A program made the translations under genes and the position numbers. Positions 28,694 through 38,464 of a DNA stretch of 64,000 nt are shown here, piece after piece. The number at the start of each line of letters is the position of its first letter. Within the stretch, counting starts at the first letter, position 1. Location: assembly GCA_019828565.1 (NCBI GenBank), contig JAHDYR010000069.1, positions 663,794 to 727,793 on the forward strand, written 5' to 3'. Source of the stretch: Carpediemonas membranifera. Taxonomy: Eukaryota; Fornicata. Under the pieces are notes generated by a model. It made no database searches. It was not told the DNA's origin and saw only the letters and a program-made list of their open reading frames with translations.

Positions 28694-31405
28694 GGGCGTG
28701 TAGCTCATGAAGTTTGCCAAAAGCGCAATCCAGGACGCTTTAGCTTCCGGAGGCGTTGTAAGCACCCTTCAAGAGCCATCAGACGCGATTTTCGCGTTCC
28801 TCCGTGCGACTTTGCTTCGATATGTGCCGCCGTCGCTAATGCGGGAACATGCGTCGACAAGACAGCGTTTCAAACGAGCATTGTGCTCGAAGAACGTTAT
28901 CTCGATGCTATTTACTGCTGATGCCAGCGCTAAGAGCAAGCGTTTCAACGTCGCCGTCGCGAACGAAATCGTGTACTTCCTGTCGCCGCTATTCAACGCT
29001 CATCCTGTCCTGTTCGACAAAAAGGACTCCATTGACCGGATATCCGCTGGTCTGGAGCGCATCTGCCTTCACGTTGAACAGATGAAGCTTTCTCCGACAT
29101 CTCTTCGTCTCCTTATTCTCAAGCTCGACACGCGAGTGCTGCTGGACTCCTCTGGCACACAGAGCGTTCTTCATGAGAGTAAAAGAGACGATTTGATCGA
29201 CGAGTTGCTTTCCATGGGGTGCCCAATCAACACAATGGGCCTCCTGCCGTCGGATAGTCCGACTGATGCCAGCGGAACTCAGGCCGAACCGGTTAGTGTG
29301 CCCCAGGAGGCATCGTTGGCCGTGCCGGACTCCCCGCCGTCCGTTCCCGCCGAGTTGGCCGGGCCGGAGAATGCCTCGCCCAGCCCGTCTCAGACGAGGC
29401 CAGCCGCAGTGATTGTGCGCTCTCCGGAGCCACCACGTGCAGGCGGCCAGACATCTGAGGCGGGTGGTGCCGTTGCCCTGGTCGACAGAGTTGTAGGTGT
29501 TGAGTCACCTTACGGCACCGGGGGCGAGGCCTCTAGTCAGGATACCTCGGCACCCACGCAACCGAGCTCGAGCTCGGACAGCAGCCCTGCTGCTGTCATC
29601 AGGGCCACCTTTGACGAGTGGGTCCCCGACGCCATGCGCGCCGACCACTGGACCACTCCAGAGCAGGTGACGGCCACCCTGTGCGACCCAGCCCTCGTCC
29701 GGGCCCTTATGGACGAGTCCAACCGTGGGTCGGCCACGGGTCGATTCAGCCAGAGTCGGCTCCGGCAGCTCTGTGAGGCATTGAGGGGCTTTGTCCCCGA
29801 GACCGTCAGGTCGACACTGCCAGTCCTGCCCAACGGCGGTAGGATCTTCACCAAGCTGCCCCCGGTGGTTGCCAAGATCGCCCAGGCCTGCTTCGGGTCA
29901 GTCCCGCAGCCGGCGCCCCGGGTGACCTGGGTACCTGATGGGGCCGCACGCCAGCGCAGTGTCCCCGAGCCGTTCTTGCCAGCTCACAGCGCCATGTTTG
30001 TGGGGAAGTTGCTCCCCACGAAGAGGGCCAGACTGGCATGGGCGAAGAGCTTTGTCGCGCTGCTCAATGAGTACGCCGCAGCCCCGGCCCACGGGAAGCC
30101 CGACGTTGTCCGCCGCATCTTGACCTTCGCGCAGGGTCTCTATGCTCCTCCGGAGCGGACCACCGAGCAGCCCCGGCTGAAAGCCAGTGCGCGCGCACTC
30201 AGGTTGGGACAACGAGGCTTCTATTCTCGCGCCACGCAAGCTCTCTCCGCCGGAGAGTTCGCTGGGGATCGCGCGTGGGTGGAGGCCAGGCTCTGTGAGA
30301 GCCAGGTGCAGCCGTCTGGTAGTCGGCTGGCAGCAGTGTCGGGTCCCGCGTCCACACTGAACCACTGCCAAATGACTGTCCCTGCGGTGAAGAAGGCACT
30401 TAAGAGCCTCAACGCCGAGTCCGCACCGGGTCCTTCAGGCCTATCTTACCTTCATCTGAAGGCGATGGGCCGGGCCATCGGGTGGAATGAACTCGCCGCG
30501 GCTCTTGTGCCCCTGCTCGAGGATATGCTCGAGGGCGTCGCCTGCCTGGAGCCATTTTCCCACTGCATCCTTGTGCCGATCCCGAAGAAGGATGGCAAGC
30601 CGCGCCCCGTCTCAATAGGCGACAGCCTTCGTCGTCTCGCAGCGAAGGTGGCAGTTCGTCAGGCTGCTGCCCGGCTGCGGGACGACAAGGCGCTGCCGGG
30701 TCAGTATGGCCTCGGCGAGAAGTGCGGGCTCGAGGAGCTAACCAATCTTGTGAGGGAGCATCATCGTGGCGGCGGTCAGGTGATCGCTTTGGATCTTACC
30801 AACGCATATGGATGCATGAGTAGATCTCACCTTCGCGATGCGACAGCTGCATACTGCCCGTCGCTTTCCGAGTACCTCGAACTGATGTTGCTTAATCCAA
30901 TGCTGTTCTCAGCAACCGGGATGGTCCTCAGATCACTCGAAGGAATTCCGCAAGGGGATCCTACGAGCCCGCTGCTGTTCAGTTGCGGCATGAAGCCCCT
31001 TTTGGACGATCTTCGGACCGAGTTTCCAAACTACGCATTTTATGCCTATCAGGATGATGTCTACTGCCTGATGCCCAAGGACGCTACAGAGAGTGAGACG
31101 AACACGGTCATCATGACCGCGACGTCCAATTTCGCCAGAGTCGGGTTGAAGGTCAACGAGAAGAAGACTGTCATCGCCGGGCTGGGCCTAGTGGCCAGTG
31201 AATCCTCGCTTGCGCCGCGCGGCGAGGCTTTCAAGGTCCTGGGCACGCCGGTGGGGCCGGCTGCGTACGTCAAGGAGCAGGTCTGCAGGCAGTTCGAAGG
31301 CGTCAGCGAGCAGGCTGGACGCGTGAGCGACATGGTGGCAGACGTAGGGCCCACGTCTATCATCGTCGCTAACAACATGACGCGTGCGTGCCTGCTGCCC
31401 AAACT
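28694..31405 (+). mobile_element. RLE-type non-LTR retrotransposon, copy 2 (3' lost)
   Basis: Begins immediately after copy 1, head to tail, with no extra bases. It is more than 99 percent identical by eye until the Leu-Leu-Pro-Lys-Leu codons at ~31403. There the sequence changes to the inverted repeat that starts at 31406. The RT C-terminus, knuckle, endonuclease and 3' end are missing. Confidence 0.85.
28707..31405 (+). pseudogene. RLE-type non-LTR polyprotein, copy 2 (C-terminally truncated)
   Basis: The frame is uninterrupted from the ATG through the linker and RT, with IPQGDPTSPLLF and YAYQDDVYC intact. It is then truncated after about 900 residues. The open frame runs 95 bases into the inverted repeat and stops at 31499. 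The zinc knuckle and restriction-like endonuclease of copy 1 are absent. Between them, the two copies supply every domain, but neither is complete. Confidence 0.88.
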
Positions 31406-31480
31406 CATACTGTCCAGGGTTCAGGAATTTCCCTTATTGGGTAGGGGAATTTCCTCGGGCTTTCCCCCGAGGAAATTCCC
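31406..31480 (+). repeat. left terminal inverted repeat
   Basis: 75 bp, reverse complement of 48064-48138 with one mismatch (31420 versus 48124). The inner part holds a palindrome, GGGAATTTCCTCGGG then CCCGAGGAAATTCCC around a short spacer. Confidence 0.9.
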
Positions 31481-31848
31481 TAGCATTTCGACTCGGTAAG
31501 AAAAAAAATAAATCAACAACGAGCTGTATTCATAATCTATAAATGAGGTTGAATACATGCCTACACATGAGGACTACTCATGCGTAGTTTTGAGCTTTAA
31601 ATCCTGCTAGAAAAAAGTAACATAGGGACAATTATTCCTTGGGAGTTCAGACTCAAAAATCGGGCTGGGGGGAGGAAATGGTCCATAAGTACGCCTTATG
31701 GGTCGCTTCCTCCTCTCTGCCCTTTTTTTATTGACTTCTGATTTGCCAGATTTGACACATGTTCGAGGTGAGTCTTAGATTACTCAAAATGGCCTCCTGA
31801 TTCAGCAGATAGACTCAAAATTTCACAATTCGTACTCAAAACCAATTT
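31481..31848. other. AT-rich non-coding stretch inside the left end
   Basis: No gene is supported here. Features are an A-run just after the repeat, a small inverted repeat around 31565-31580 (CATGAGGACTACTCATG), and several ACTCAAAA-type words between 31650 and 31840. Confidence 0.5.
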
Positions 31849-31918
31849 CAACAGACGTCTGTTGCAAAATCTGCCAAAAACGCACTTTAAAAGTCATTTT
31901 TGCAACAGACGTCTGTGG
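31849..31918 (+). promoter_or_regulatory. twin palindromes flanking a promoter-like motif of the kinase gene
   Basis: CAACAGACGTCTGTTG at 31849-31864 is a perfect 16 bp palindrome. Its core ACAGACGTCTGT recurs at 31905-31916, three bases before the kinase ATG region. Between them lies CGCACTTTAAAAG (31881-31893), a motif shared with other intergenic regions in the window. The layout looks like a dimeric-regulator operator pair around a core promoter; this is inference from symmetry and position. Confidence 0.5.
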
Positions 31919-31920
31919 AA

Positions 31921-33174
31921 ATGGTCTTTAAGCTCTCCGCTGCCGATTTGACGCAACTACACAAGACTAACTACAGTAATACGTACATTGCCGACATTAG
32001 CGGGGTCAAAACTGTCGTCAAGGTCGATAACTGTATGACACTTCGCCTGACACACGAAAAGACGATACTTCAGGCAATGAAAAGCCCATTTATTGTTACA
32101 ATCGTCGATGTGGGCTTTGTTGACAGCGATCAAGCGTTTGCCACTCGCTTTGTTGACCATATGTCGTGGCGAGACGTTCTGGCACTACCAGTACCGGATC
32201 AATGTCGCTACTTGCGGCACTTACTGTTAGCTCTCAGCCATGTGCATGAGAATGGATTCATCCACGGCGACATCAAGCCCGACAACTACCTTTTCAACCG
32301 AGAAGACGGTGGATTACTCATTGACTTCGGCTCTGCCATCAAAATAGAGGCTCCTACTGGGATTAACAGGTATATGGGACAAGACATGAGAGGGACACCT
32401 GGTTTTATCCCCCCCGAGCTTCGTGCCGACGAACTCAGTCGGAAATCGAAGCATTGTACAGTAGCTATGCGGGAACCACAGAATTTGAACCCCTTCCAGG
32501 CTTCCAGGAACACCACAACCAGAAACACCAACATGCACACAGTTGATGCGGCATACGACATCTTTTCCTGCGGCGTTATCGTCCTCATGATGGCATTGCG
32601 ACTGGATAAGTCTCCATTTCGATCTGTGAGAGTGGATGGTGGCAAGCCAAGTAACCCAGACGAGCATATTGGCGCTCTATATAACATGGCGTACTTCTAC
32701 GGCCGCGAAATCACGATACACAGCAAGAAGAAGAATGCAGCCCGTGGTTTGATGATCAATCCGACTCTCTGCACGAGAGGAAGCCCTCCGACACAGTATA
32801 GGAGCCTTTATGACCTTGCAATGGGGATGCTCAGCTATAATCCGGAGGATAGACCAACAGCTTTGATGTGCGCTGAACATCTCAACGATATCGCCGCCCT
32901 AGCAGCAACGTTCGCATCAACACCACTGATGATCAACGACCAGGTGACAATCTCTCAGGAAACGCTCGCTGCCGCCAAACTCACCGTTGAAGCACTTCGA
33001 GAAACCCGATTTGCTGGCCGATGCATTGCATGTGGCATGCCGGTTCACGATAATCGAACAATAACTTGCAAGACACACCACCAAGATTACAGAAGCATCA
33101 TGAACCCCCACACAAAGAGAAGAGGACGAGTTTGGAGGGTTCATCGTGATCTATCATTGATTATTGATATGTAA
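31921..33174 (+). CDS. serine/threonine protein kinase, CDC7-like, with C-terminal zinc motif
   Basis: 417 residues. The ATG at 31921 is chosen over an upstream TTG because it follows the promoter-like elements. Kinase landmarks: Lys34 in TVVKVDN, a helix-C Glu near 46, the catalytic loop HGDIKPDNYLF (Asp117), DFGSA (Asp135), RGTPGFIPPE, AYDIFSCGVIVL and a C-lobe RPTA. The catalytic loop and RGTPGF segment are closest to CDC7-type kinases as I know them. A glycine-rich loop is not obvious. A possible zinc-binding stretch, CIACGMPVHDNRTITCKTH, starts at residue 368. All catalytic residues are present, so it is probably active. Substrates unknown. A broken paralogue lies at 37318. Confidence 0.85.
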   Translation: MVFKLSAADLTQLHKTNYSNTYIADISGVKTVVKVDNCMTLRLTHEKTILQAMKSPFIVTIVDVGFVDSDQAFATRFVDHMSWRDVLALPVPDQCRYLRHLLLALSHVHENGFIHGDIKPDNYLFNREDGGLLIDFGSAIKIEAPTGINRYMGQDMRGTPGFIPPELRADELSRKSKHCTVAMREPQNLNPFQASRNTTTRNTNMHTVDAAYDIFSCGVIVLMMALRLDKSPFRSVRVDGGKPSNPDEHIGALYNMAYFYGREITIHSKKKNAARGLMINPTLCTRGSPPTQYRSLYDLAMGMLSYNPEDRPTALMCAEHLNDIAALAATFASTPLMINDQVTISQETLAAAKLTVEALRETRFAGRCIACGMPVHDNRTITCKTHHQDYRSIMNPHTKRRGRVWRVHRDLSLIIDM

Positions 33175-33183
33175 CCGCCCAGT

Positions 33184-33205
33184 ATCGAATCACCTCACTA
33201 CCATG
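33184..33205 (+). repeat. 22 bp repeat downstream of the kinase, matching 38443-38464
   Basis: Identical 22 bp (ATCGAATCACCTCACTACC plus ATG) also occurs beyond the second, broken kinase. It suggests that the kinase was duplicated together with its 3' flank. Confidence 0.65.
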
Positions 33206-33284
33206 GGATGATCGCATTCACCTTCAAAGAAAGAGATGAGGCCGCATACTCGACCAGATATAAAGGAGATATGCTGCAGCCTTG

Positions 33285-33353
33285 AAAAGAAAGAAAGAAA
33301 GAAAAGAAATTTATGGTGCTTGGATTCTGACCCCGGACTGAGCTTGTTTCCCG
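33285..33353 (-). mobile_element. 5'-truncated 69 bp copy of the APE-type non-LTR element
   Basis: The sequence matches the 3' terminus of the element at 15874-15936, including the TTTC-type tail (seen as AAAG repeats on this strand). It is flanked by a 13 bp target duplication, TGCTGCAGCCTTG at 33272-33284 and 33354-33366. It is a classic stub left by target-primed reverse transcription. Confidence 0.92.
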
Positions 33354-33622
33354 TGCTGCAGCCTTGCGCTGGCTTTATAGACAATACCCAGTTGTTTACA
33401 CTAAAACCGAAAAATCAGTCCAGTAGACGCTCGAATCGAACTGGAGTGGGGTGGCTGTGATACAGTGTTCGTTCCTGTAGTACCCAGGCAGAAGACCCGA
33501 CCGGACGATATGGCCTGGAACTCTACCGGCAAAAAGCAGCTGGCGGCCGCTGAGGAATATGTGGAAGGCGCTTCCAGAATGATCTTTACACTACTTTCTT
33601 TGCTTCTATCTTGTACTTACTG

Positions 33623-35302
33623 TTAATCACTCTCATCATCTTTTTGTCTACTTGTGGATGACGGAGCGCCTTCCTGTATTTGCGCTTTTCTTTTGATACC
33701 CTCTGGGAGACTGACAAGTTCCGCATGGTCGTCCTGGAGCAGAATAAAGTGGGTAATGCCATGTCTGGAACAGAACACCTGGAAATTCTCACAACGATCA
33801 GCAGCTGAGTCGCCAGAAGGGTACAAACCCCAAAACTGGTGACCATGTGTGAACAATATCACTGTAGAATTATTACCGTTGTTGCACACCATGATGACAT
33901 TACGCATGTAGATCATGGAAAACTCTCGCACAGCATCATCGGTAAGCCAGCCCATCTTGGAAAACAGTTCTGCCTTAGCGGAATCCTCCGTCAGAGCCGT
34001 CCGCTTCACCCGGCTTTCCACCAGCTCGGCACGCAAAGCCATGGCTGCCTCAAGATCTGTTCTGTGGGTCGGGGTGGTCATATCCCGGAAATGGCCGTCC
34101 CTAATCATGCAACAGCAGTGCGCAACACAGCTGCCATCACGGTGTGTCGAGTATTTCCTCCATGACTTCAACCCATTCACAATTTCCTCAACGAAGGACT
34201 GTGGCTGACCGCTGGTGCCGATTGGAATCTCTTTCTTCTCAATCATATTGTTGATGTGAGACTCAATGGCCACAGATGACTCGTGTTCAGACTTGATCAA
34301 GAGCAGAGAGCGAAAGTCGACGATCTTAGCAGTGGAATCGAAGTTCGGGTACGCAGGCCGGTAAACCTTGTTAAGCAAAGGATAACAACGCGGCGGGAGT
34401 CTTGCGTCTTCCTCCGATACGATCTTCGCTTTTGCACAACCGTCAGGTCTTGCGATAATGACTCTTCGCTTCATGTACGAGAGCTTGGACATCCAGAACC
34501 AGAATTGCGCGATCTCATGGAGGTGATCTGGCTGAGTCATGATTCTGATGAGCCACGTGGCGTCATGGGCGGCAAGTTCGACGGCGGGTAGCTCATCTGG
34601 TGTCAAAAGCACCACACACCGTTGCATTGTGAACTTGAACTTGCCAGAATACAACTGAAAGATCGGCCGTGGGTCACGGGCGGAAGACTGGCAGGCGGCA
34701 ATATACACACCCATGATTCGGGCGAACTTGCAGACATGACTCTCATAATTCTTCAGAATTGCCTCGATGAAGTCGAAGGCAGTTGTCCAGATGGCTGGTA
34801 TCGTGCGGGCATCGACCACAAACCGACCATCAGAGTCCGAGTGACCAGTGATAATGAAAAAAGTCTCATAGTCACCATACAGCTTGCCGAATTCCTTGAT
34901 TTTCGCCTCAAAATCGTCCTCGTTCTCGAACTGGGCCGTCTCGATAACCGTATACTCGCTATGCATTGCCGCAAAGATCTGACGAATGCGTTCTGCGTGC
35001 CCTCCAATGGAGACAGATTCATCAATCGAAAACTGCCTGCTATCTCCAGCAACGAACCCATAGGTTGGCTCGAACACGATGAGGACACGTGTATTCTTCA
35101 GCGCCAGTGCAGTACGGGTGCACTTGTGACGTCGGGATGGCGAGGGAAAACCGACGTTGCGTGTTTCGCTACTGATGTCCCCACAGACACATTCAAACAG
35201 CTTTGATCCATCCAGATATCGATTTCTCCACCCCATTGCATTGAAAAATGTCTGATCGTCGTTCATGACGCCAATGCCAAATTGAGGGTGAGAAAATGGC
35301 AT
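33623..35302 (-). CDS. predicted CHAT/caspase-fold plus OTU dual peptidase
   Basis: 559 residues, intact, ATG start. Residues ~65-280 resemble a caspase-fold peptidase. A strand ending in FFIITGHSDSDG provides His154, a long helical insertion follows, and GVYIAACQSSA provides Cys204; this His and AC-S pair is typical of CHAT and related families. Residues ~380-535 resemble an OTU deubiquitinase: HRDGSCVAH with Cys392, a conserved NVIMV strand, and HFILLQDDHAELV with candidate catalytic His526. The C-terminus is acidic and Ser-rich. Predicted activities are proteolysis and ubiquitin removal. Substrates are unknown. The fold calls come from motifs only. Confidence 0.65.
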   Translation of the reverse strand: MPFSHPQFGIGVMNDDQTFFNAMGWRNRYLDGSKLFECVCGDISSETRNVGFPSPSRRHKCTRTALALKNTRVLIVFEPTYGFVAGDSRQFSIDESVSIGGHAERIRQIFAAMHSEYTVIETAQFENEDDFEAKIKEFGKLYGDYETFFIITGHSDSDGRFVVDARTIPAIWTTAFDFIEAILKNYESHVCKFARIMGVYIAACQSSARDPRPIFQLYSGKFKFTMQRCVVLLTPDELPAVELAAHDATWLIRIMTQPDHLHEIAQFWFWMSKLSYMKRRVIIARPDGCAKAKIVSEEDARLPPRCYPLLNKVYRPAYPNFDSTAKIVDFRSLLLIKSEHESSVAIESHINNMIEKKEIPIGTSGQPQSFVEEIVNGLKSWRKYSTHRDGSCVAHCCCMIRDGHFRDMTTPTHRTDLEAAMALRAELVESRVKRTALTEDSAKAELFSKMGWLTDDAVREFSMIYMRNVIMVCNNGNNSTVILFTHGHQFWGLYPSGDSAADRCENFQVFCSRHGITHFILLQDDHAELVSLPEGIKRKAQIQEGAPSSTSRQKDDESD

Positions 35303-35364
35303 CGCACTTTAAAAGCAGCTTTATGTGAGAAATGTATTGCATATAATTCTGCATTCAGAAGACG
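35303..35364. promoter_or_regulatory. bidirectional promoter region between CHAT-OTU and H3-tail genes
   Basis: Only 62 bp separate the two divergent start codons. CGCACTTTAAAAG sits at 35303-35315, directly against the CHAT-OTU ATG, with AT-rich sequence (TTGCATATAATTCTGCA) nearer to the rightward gene. The same motif precedes the kinase at 31921. Confidence 0.5.
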
Positions 35365-36223
35365 ATGGCTAGAACAAAGCAAACGGCTCGCCGGCCTACG
35401 CAAGGTGGAAAGGCGCCTCGCAAGCAGTTAGCAGCGATAGCTGCGCGGAAACGAATACTTCGTCGTACCGCACCTACAAGCCGTTGTCTCAGGCCGCGTT
35501 GGAGAATTGCACGGCAGTCCTGCAAAAAGGCTGATGCTGATATCCAAGAAACTATTCTGTCGTGCATCAAGAAGACGGAGGCGCACAACTTCAAGCAGAT
35601 GGTCAAGAATTCAACACGAGCTGGTTTCCGACTTGCATTCAACACTGAGTCCGAGTCTGTCCACATGAACCCATCGAGGGAAGGACGAGGTGGCAGCGCG
35701 GGCAGAAGCTGCTTACCAATCAGCGCTGCATGCCTTCCGCAGCGTTGACCCTGAGACTGCTGCGACAGAAGATATGAAGACACTGCTTGACACCTTAGCG
35801 GTTGCTCTTGACGCAACGCCAGATGTGCCACATGCTCGCCTGGATCCTGAAGAACAGCGTCGGTTCCTGAAGCTGAAGGATACGAAGAAATTCTCCAAGT
35901 ACTGCCTTCCTCGCAGTGACGAGAAGTTTTTCTCGACCAATCTTCGCGCTGCCTTGCGCGAACACCTAGCGAAGGTGTTTCCAAACCTCCCTTGGAACAA
36001 GATTGTCTCCTGCTTCTCCCCTGAAGCGATCAATGCTGATTTCTTTATCCTGTCCACGAGCAATGCCACCTACGACGAAGCTTGCCTGACAATGCCGTCT
36101 GATGAGAGAAAGAAGCTTCGCAACCATCTTTCCATGACTGAAGAACGGCAGATTGCTCGTCAAGAGATGGAGGTTGAGATTTACCAGTTTTTAAGAGAGC
36201 TCGGTATGTTCTCTACAGTGTAA
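35365..36223 (+). CDS. protein with a histone-H3-like N-terminal tail (one frame change)
   Basis: The first ~28 residues follow the H3 tail almost word for word: MARTKQTAR, then GGKAPRKQLA and AARK. The Lys4 context is kept. The Lys9-Ser10 position reads Arg-Pro, Lys23 is lost, and the Lys27 context ARK is kept but followed by Arg. No histone fold is recognisable after it. The next ~85 residues are basic and helical. The frame changes near 35680, in GAGGGAAGG, and continues to 36223 with a helical domain. Nothing else is recognised. The likely role is mimicry of the H3 tail at chromatin proteins; that is inference. Confidence 0.65.
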
Positions 36224-36311
36224 AGATGCAATTGTTGACCATTGACTCGATCAGCGCGCCTCTAAACCCCACTATTCGAAGGCGTCTCTGCGGGCTGAAG
36301 AGACATAAAGG

Positions 36312-37157
36312 TTAAAACAGTTTAAGGAACTCGTCCAACGTCTTCGCATTGTGCGTCATGGCCACCTTGTCCTTCTTCGTCAACCTCGATTTGGTACCCT
36401 TTCTCTTCACAGTCGTCTTCTTCTTCTTAGAAGGCTCCCAGCTCCCATTGGCGCATGCTTTTCTTAGCTTCTTCTGCTCTAATCTGTACTTCTCCTCCTC
36501 CGTCATGTCTGCTTCCTTTTTCTTTGCCTTCGCCTTCTTCTTCGACTTCATTACATCTAACTTCTTCGCCTTCTCTGCATCCTCCTGGACCACGCGAGAA
36601 ATTGAGTGCTTCACGTCCTTCGGTACATCACGATTCCTCGCATGCTTAACCACGACAAAGACATTATCGTCAGTGCCGCCACCTTCAAGGATGACCTTGT
36701 CCTTTGGGATCTTGCTGGTGGCAACCAAGAAGCAGATCGGCTTCTTATCCACCTTGAATAGGGCAAACCTGCAGTTGCCAGCAGCCGAATGATGGCAAAG
36801 CTTGTTGACGCATGCTTCATCAGGAGTCATGAGGTGCAGCTGTGACGATAGCTGAATCCGAGAAGGCTGATCGCTAAGAACACCCTTGGCAATCCCGAGC
36901 ACTTCTCCCTCATCAACATCGCCAGCCGTGACCAAACCATACATCATGTCATCGCCCTTTGACACCATGCATGTGCTGCACTTCAGAGAAATGAGCGATT
37001 GGCCGTCAAGCTCGACAATTTGGTCATCATCGAAAGGCAAGGCGTCTATCTTCATCGCGGCTTCGCCCATGTCCGCCCAATTTGCATAGACACGACGCGC
37101 AAGCTCTTCCGGAAAGCAATCGCAGCAAAAGTTGACAGTTCCACTTTCTTGCTGCAT
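36312..37157 (-). CDS. SET-like domain protein with lysine-rich tail
   Basis: 281 residues if started at the ATG at 37157. This start is preferred because TATAAACTGC occurs twice just upstream. Residues ~70-160 fit a SET layout: YGLVTAGDVDEGEVLGIAKG resembles the first SET strands, and NKLCHHSAAGNC then FLVATSKIPKDKVIL resembles the NHS...PNC and A-x-x-x-I-x-x-G region. The canonical Asn of NHS is Cys, and no catalytic Tyr is seen in the final motif, so methyltransferase activity is doubtful. The C-terminal ~80 residues are very Lys-rich, suggesting nuclear or nucleic-acid binding. It lies next to the H3-tail gene. Confidence 0.45.
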   Translation of the reverse strand: MQQESGTVNFCCDCFPEELARRVYANWADMGEAAMKIDALPFDDDQIVELDGQSLISLKCSTCMVSKGDDMMYGLVTAGDVDEGEVLGIAKGVLSDQPSRIQLSSQLHLMTPDEACVNKLCHHSAAGNCRFALFKVDKKPICFLVATSKIPKDKVILEGGGTDDNVFVVVKHARNRDVPKDVKHSISRVVQEDAEKAKKLDVMKSKKKAKAKKKEADMTEEEKYRLEQKKLRKACANGSWEPSKKKKTTVKRKGTKSRLTKKDKVAMTHNAKTLDEFLKLF

Positions 37158-37317
37158 TCTACGCAGTTTATACCAGCAGTTTATACGCAGCAATGACACA
37201 GCACCAAGAGCGTGGCACACAACCCTTCAATGACCCATGTAAGGTTGGGTGGGTCTTATGTCAGGCTGTTTCTTTTCAATCATTTCAATCATATCCTGCA
37301 CAGACTTCGTTGATGAA

Positions 37318-38078
37318 GAAGTTCTGCTATGACGAAGCCGGCTTGTCGCGACGAGAACTGGGCCATAGAACTGAAATCGGCATCCGAATATCGCGGCACG
37401 CATGGGTATTTACCCCCAGAAATGTTCAAAGTGTGTTCGTGTTCGGTCATTCCGCCGTCAACGAGCGCCATACGAGACCTCCAAGCATACGCGCATGACT
37501 GCATCGGCTCTTCCCGCCTGTTCTTCATGTCGTCACACCTGCCTCCGACATTTACTCGTGCGGTGTAGTCATTGCTCTTTTACGGTCTCCCCAAGTCCCC
37601 CTTTGCCGCGAAGGTGACTGACATGGCGCAGATCGACAACAAGAAGAAGAATAAGATGCTGAAGCTTGGTAGCTTGCTGAACTGGTGCCACTTCTATGGT
37701 GGGCAGTTGCAGTTGTCACGTAAGACACTCGAACCGCTCAGAGATTGTCTCAACTTCGTGAACGTGAACTCTGCACTACCGATTCGCGGCACAACGCCAC
37801 CCACTTGCCTCGGAATGTACGACCTGGCAATGCAGATGCTCCACTTCGACCCAACGAAGCGTCCCACTGCTGCCGAATGTCTTGACAAGCTCAAGGTCAT
37901 CATGCGCGTGCATGAATGCGTCGCCAAGCCGAGTCCGCTTCTGTTAGATGACACTGAACAGGTCTTACTCTCTGTAGATCAGCGAAAGAGAATGGTCGAC
38001 TGCTGCCAACTGGGGTCCTGGAGGAAAAGTTTAGAGATGCGATTCGAAAGGGTCGTAGCATTGAACTCGAAACCATGA
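37318..38078 (+). pseudogene. broken kinase paralogue (C-lobe only)
   Basis: Starting near 37330, the pieces AIELKSA and RGTHGYLPPEMF match the activation segment of the kinase at 31921. After a frame change, ASDIYSCGVVIALL (near 37541) matches subdomain IX. After another, KSPFAAKV through MYDLAMQMLHFDPTKRPTAAECLDKL (37572-38078) matches its C-lobe. The N-lobe and catalytic loop are missing. It is a partial, frameshifted duplicate. Confidence 0.8.
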
Positions 38079-38442
38079 GTCCTAAGAACACCGGCGCATG
38101 CCCAACACTCACCCCCGGTGAAGCCTGGCCGTGGTTTGAACATATACCGACACATAACTGGGTAAATACGTAAATGTTGTGCGAAAATTGCGTCTTGTTC
38201 TGCACAGAGCGATGACGAAACTAAAACGGAACAAGAAGAGGCCTGAAGATTTAACTGCCCGGCGGTGCAGGTTCGTCAAGTGGCCGGAGATGCCGCTTCC
38301 AGTAAGGTGTATGCCGTACAGCTCGCCGTATCCATCTCCGTGCCCGTCTCCATCCCCCACTCCGCCTTCAACGCCAGCCCCCGCCACGCCTGTTGTAAGT
38401 CCGCCTCCATCTCCTGTCCGCAGTTCACCACCGAGTCTCGAA

Positions 38443-38464
38443 ATCGAATCACCTCACTACCATG
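38443..38464 (+). repeat. 22 bp repeat matching 33184-33205
   Basis: Second copy of the kinase 3' flank sequence; the bases after it diverge from the first copy. Confidence 0.65.
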
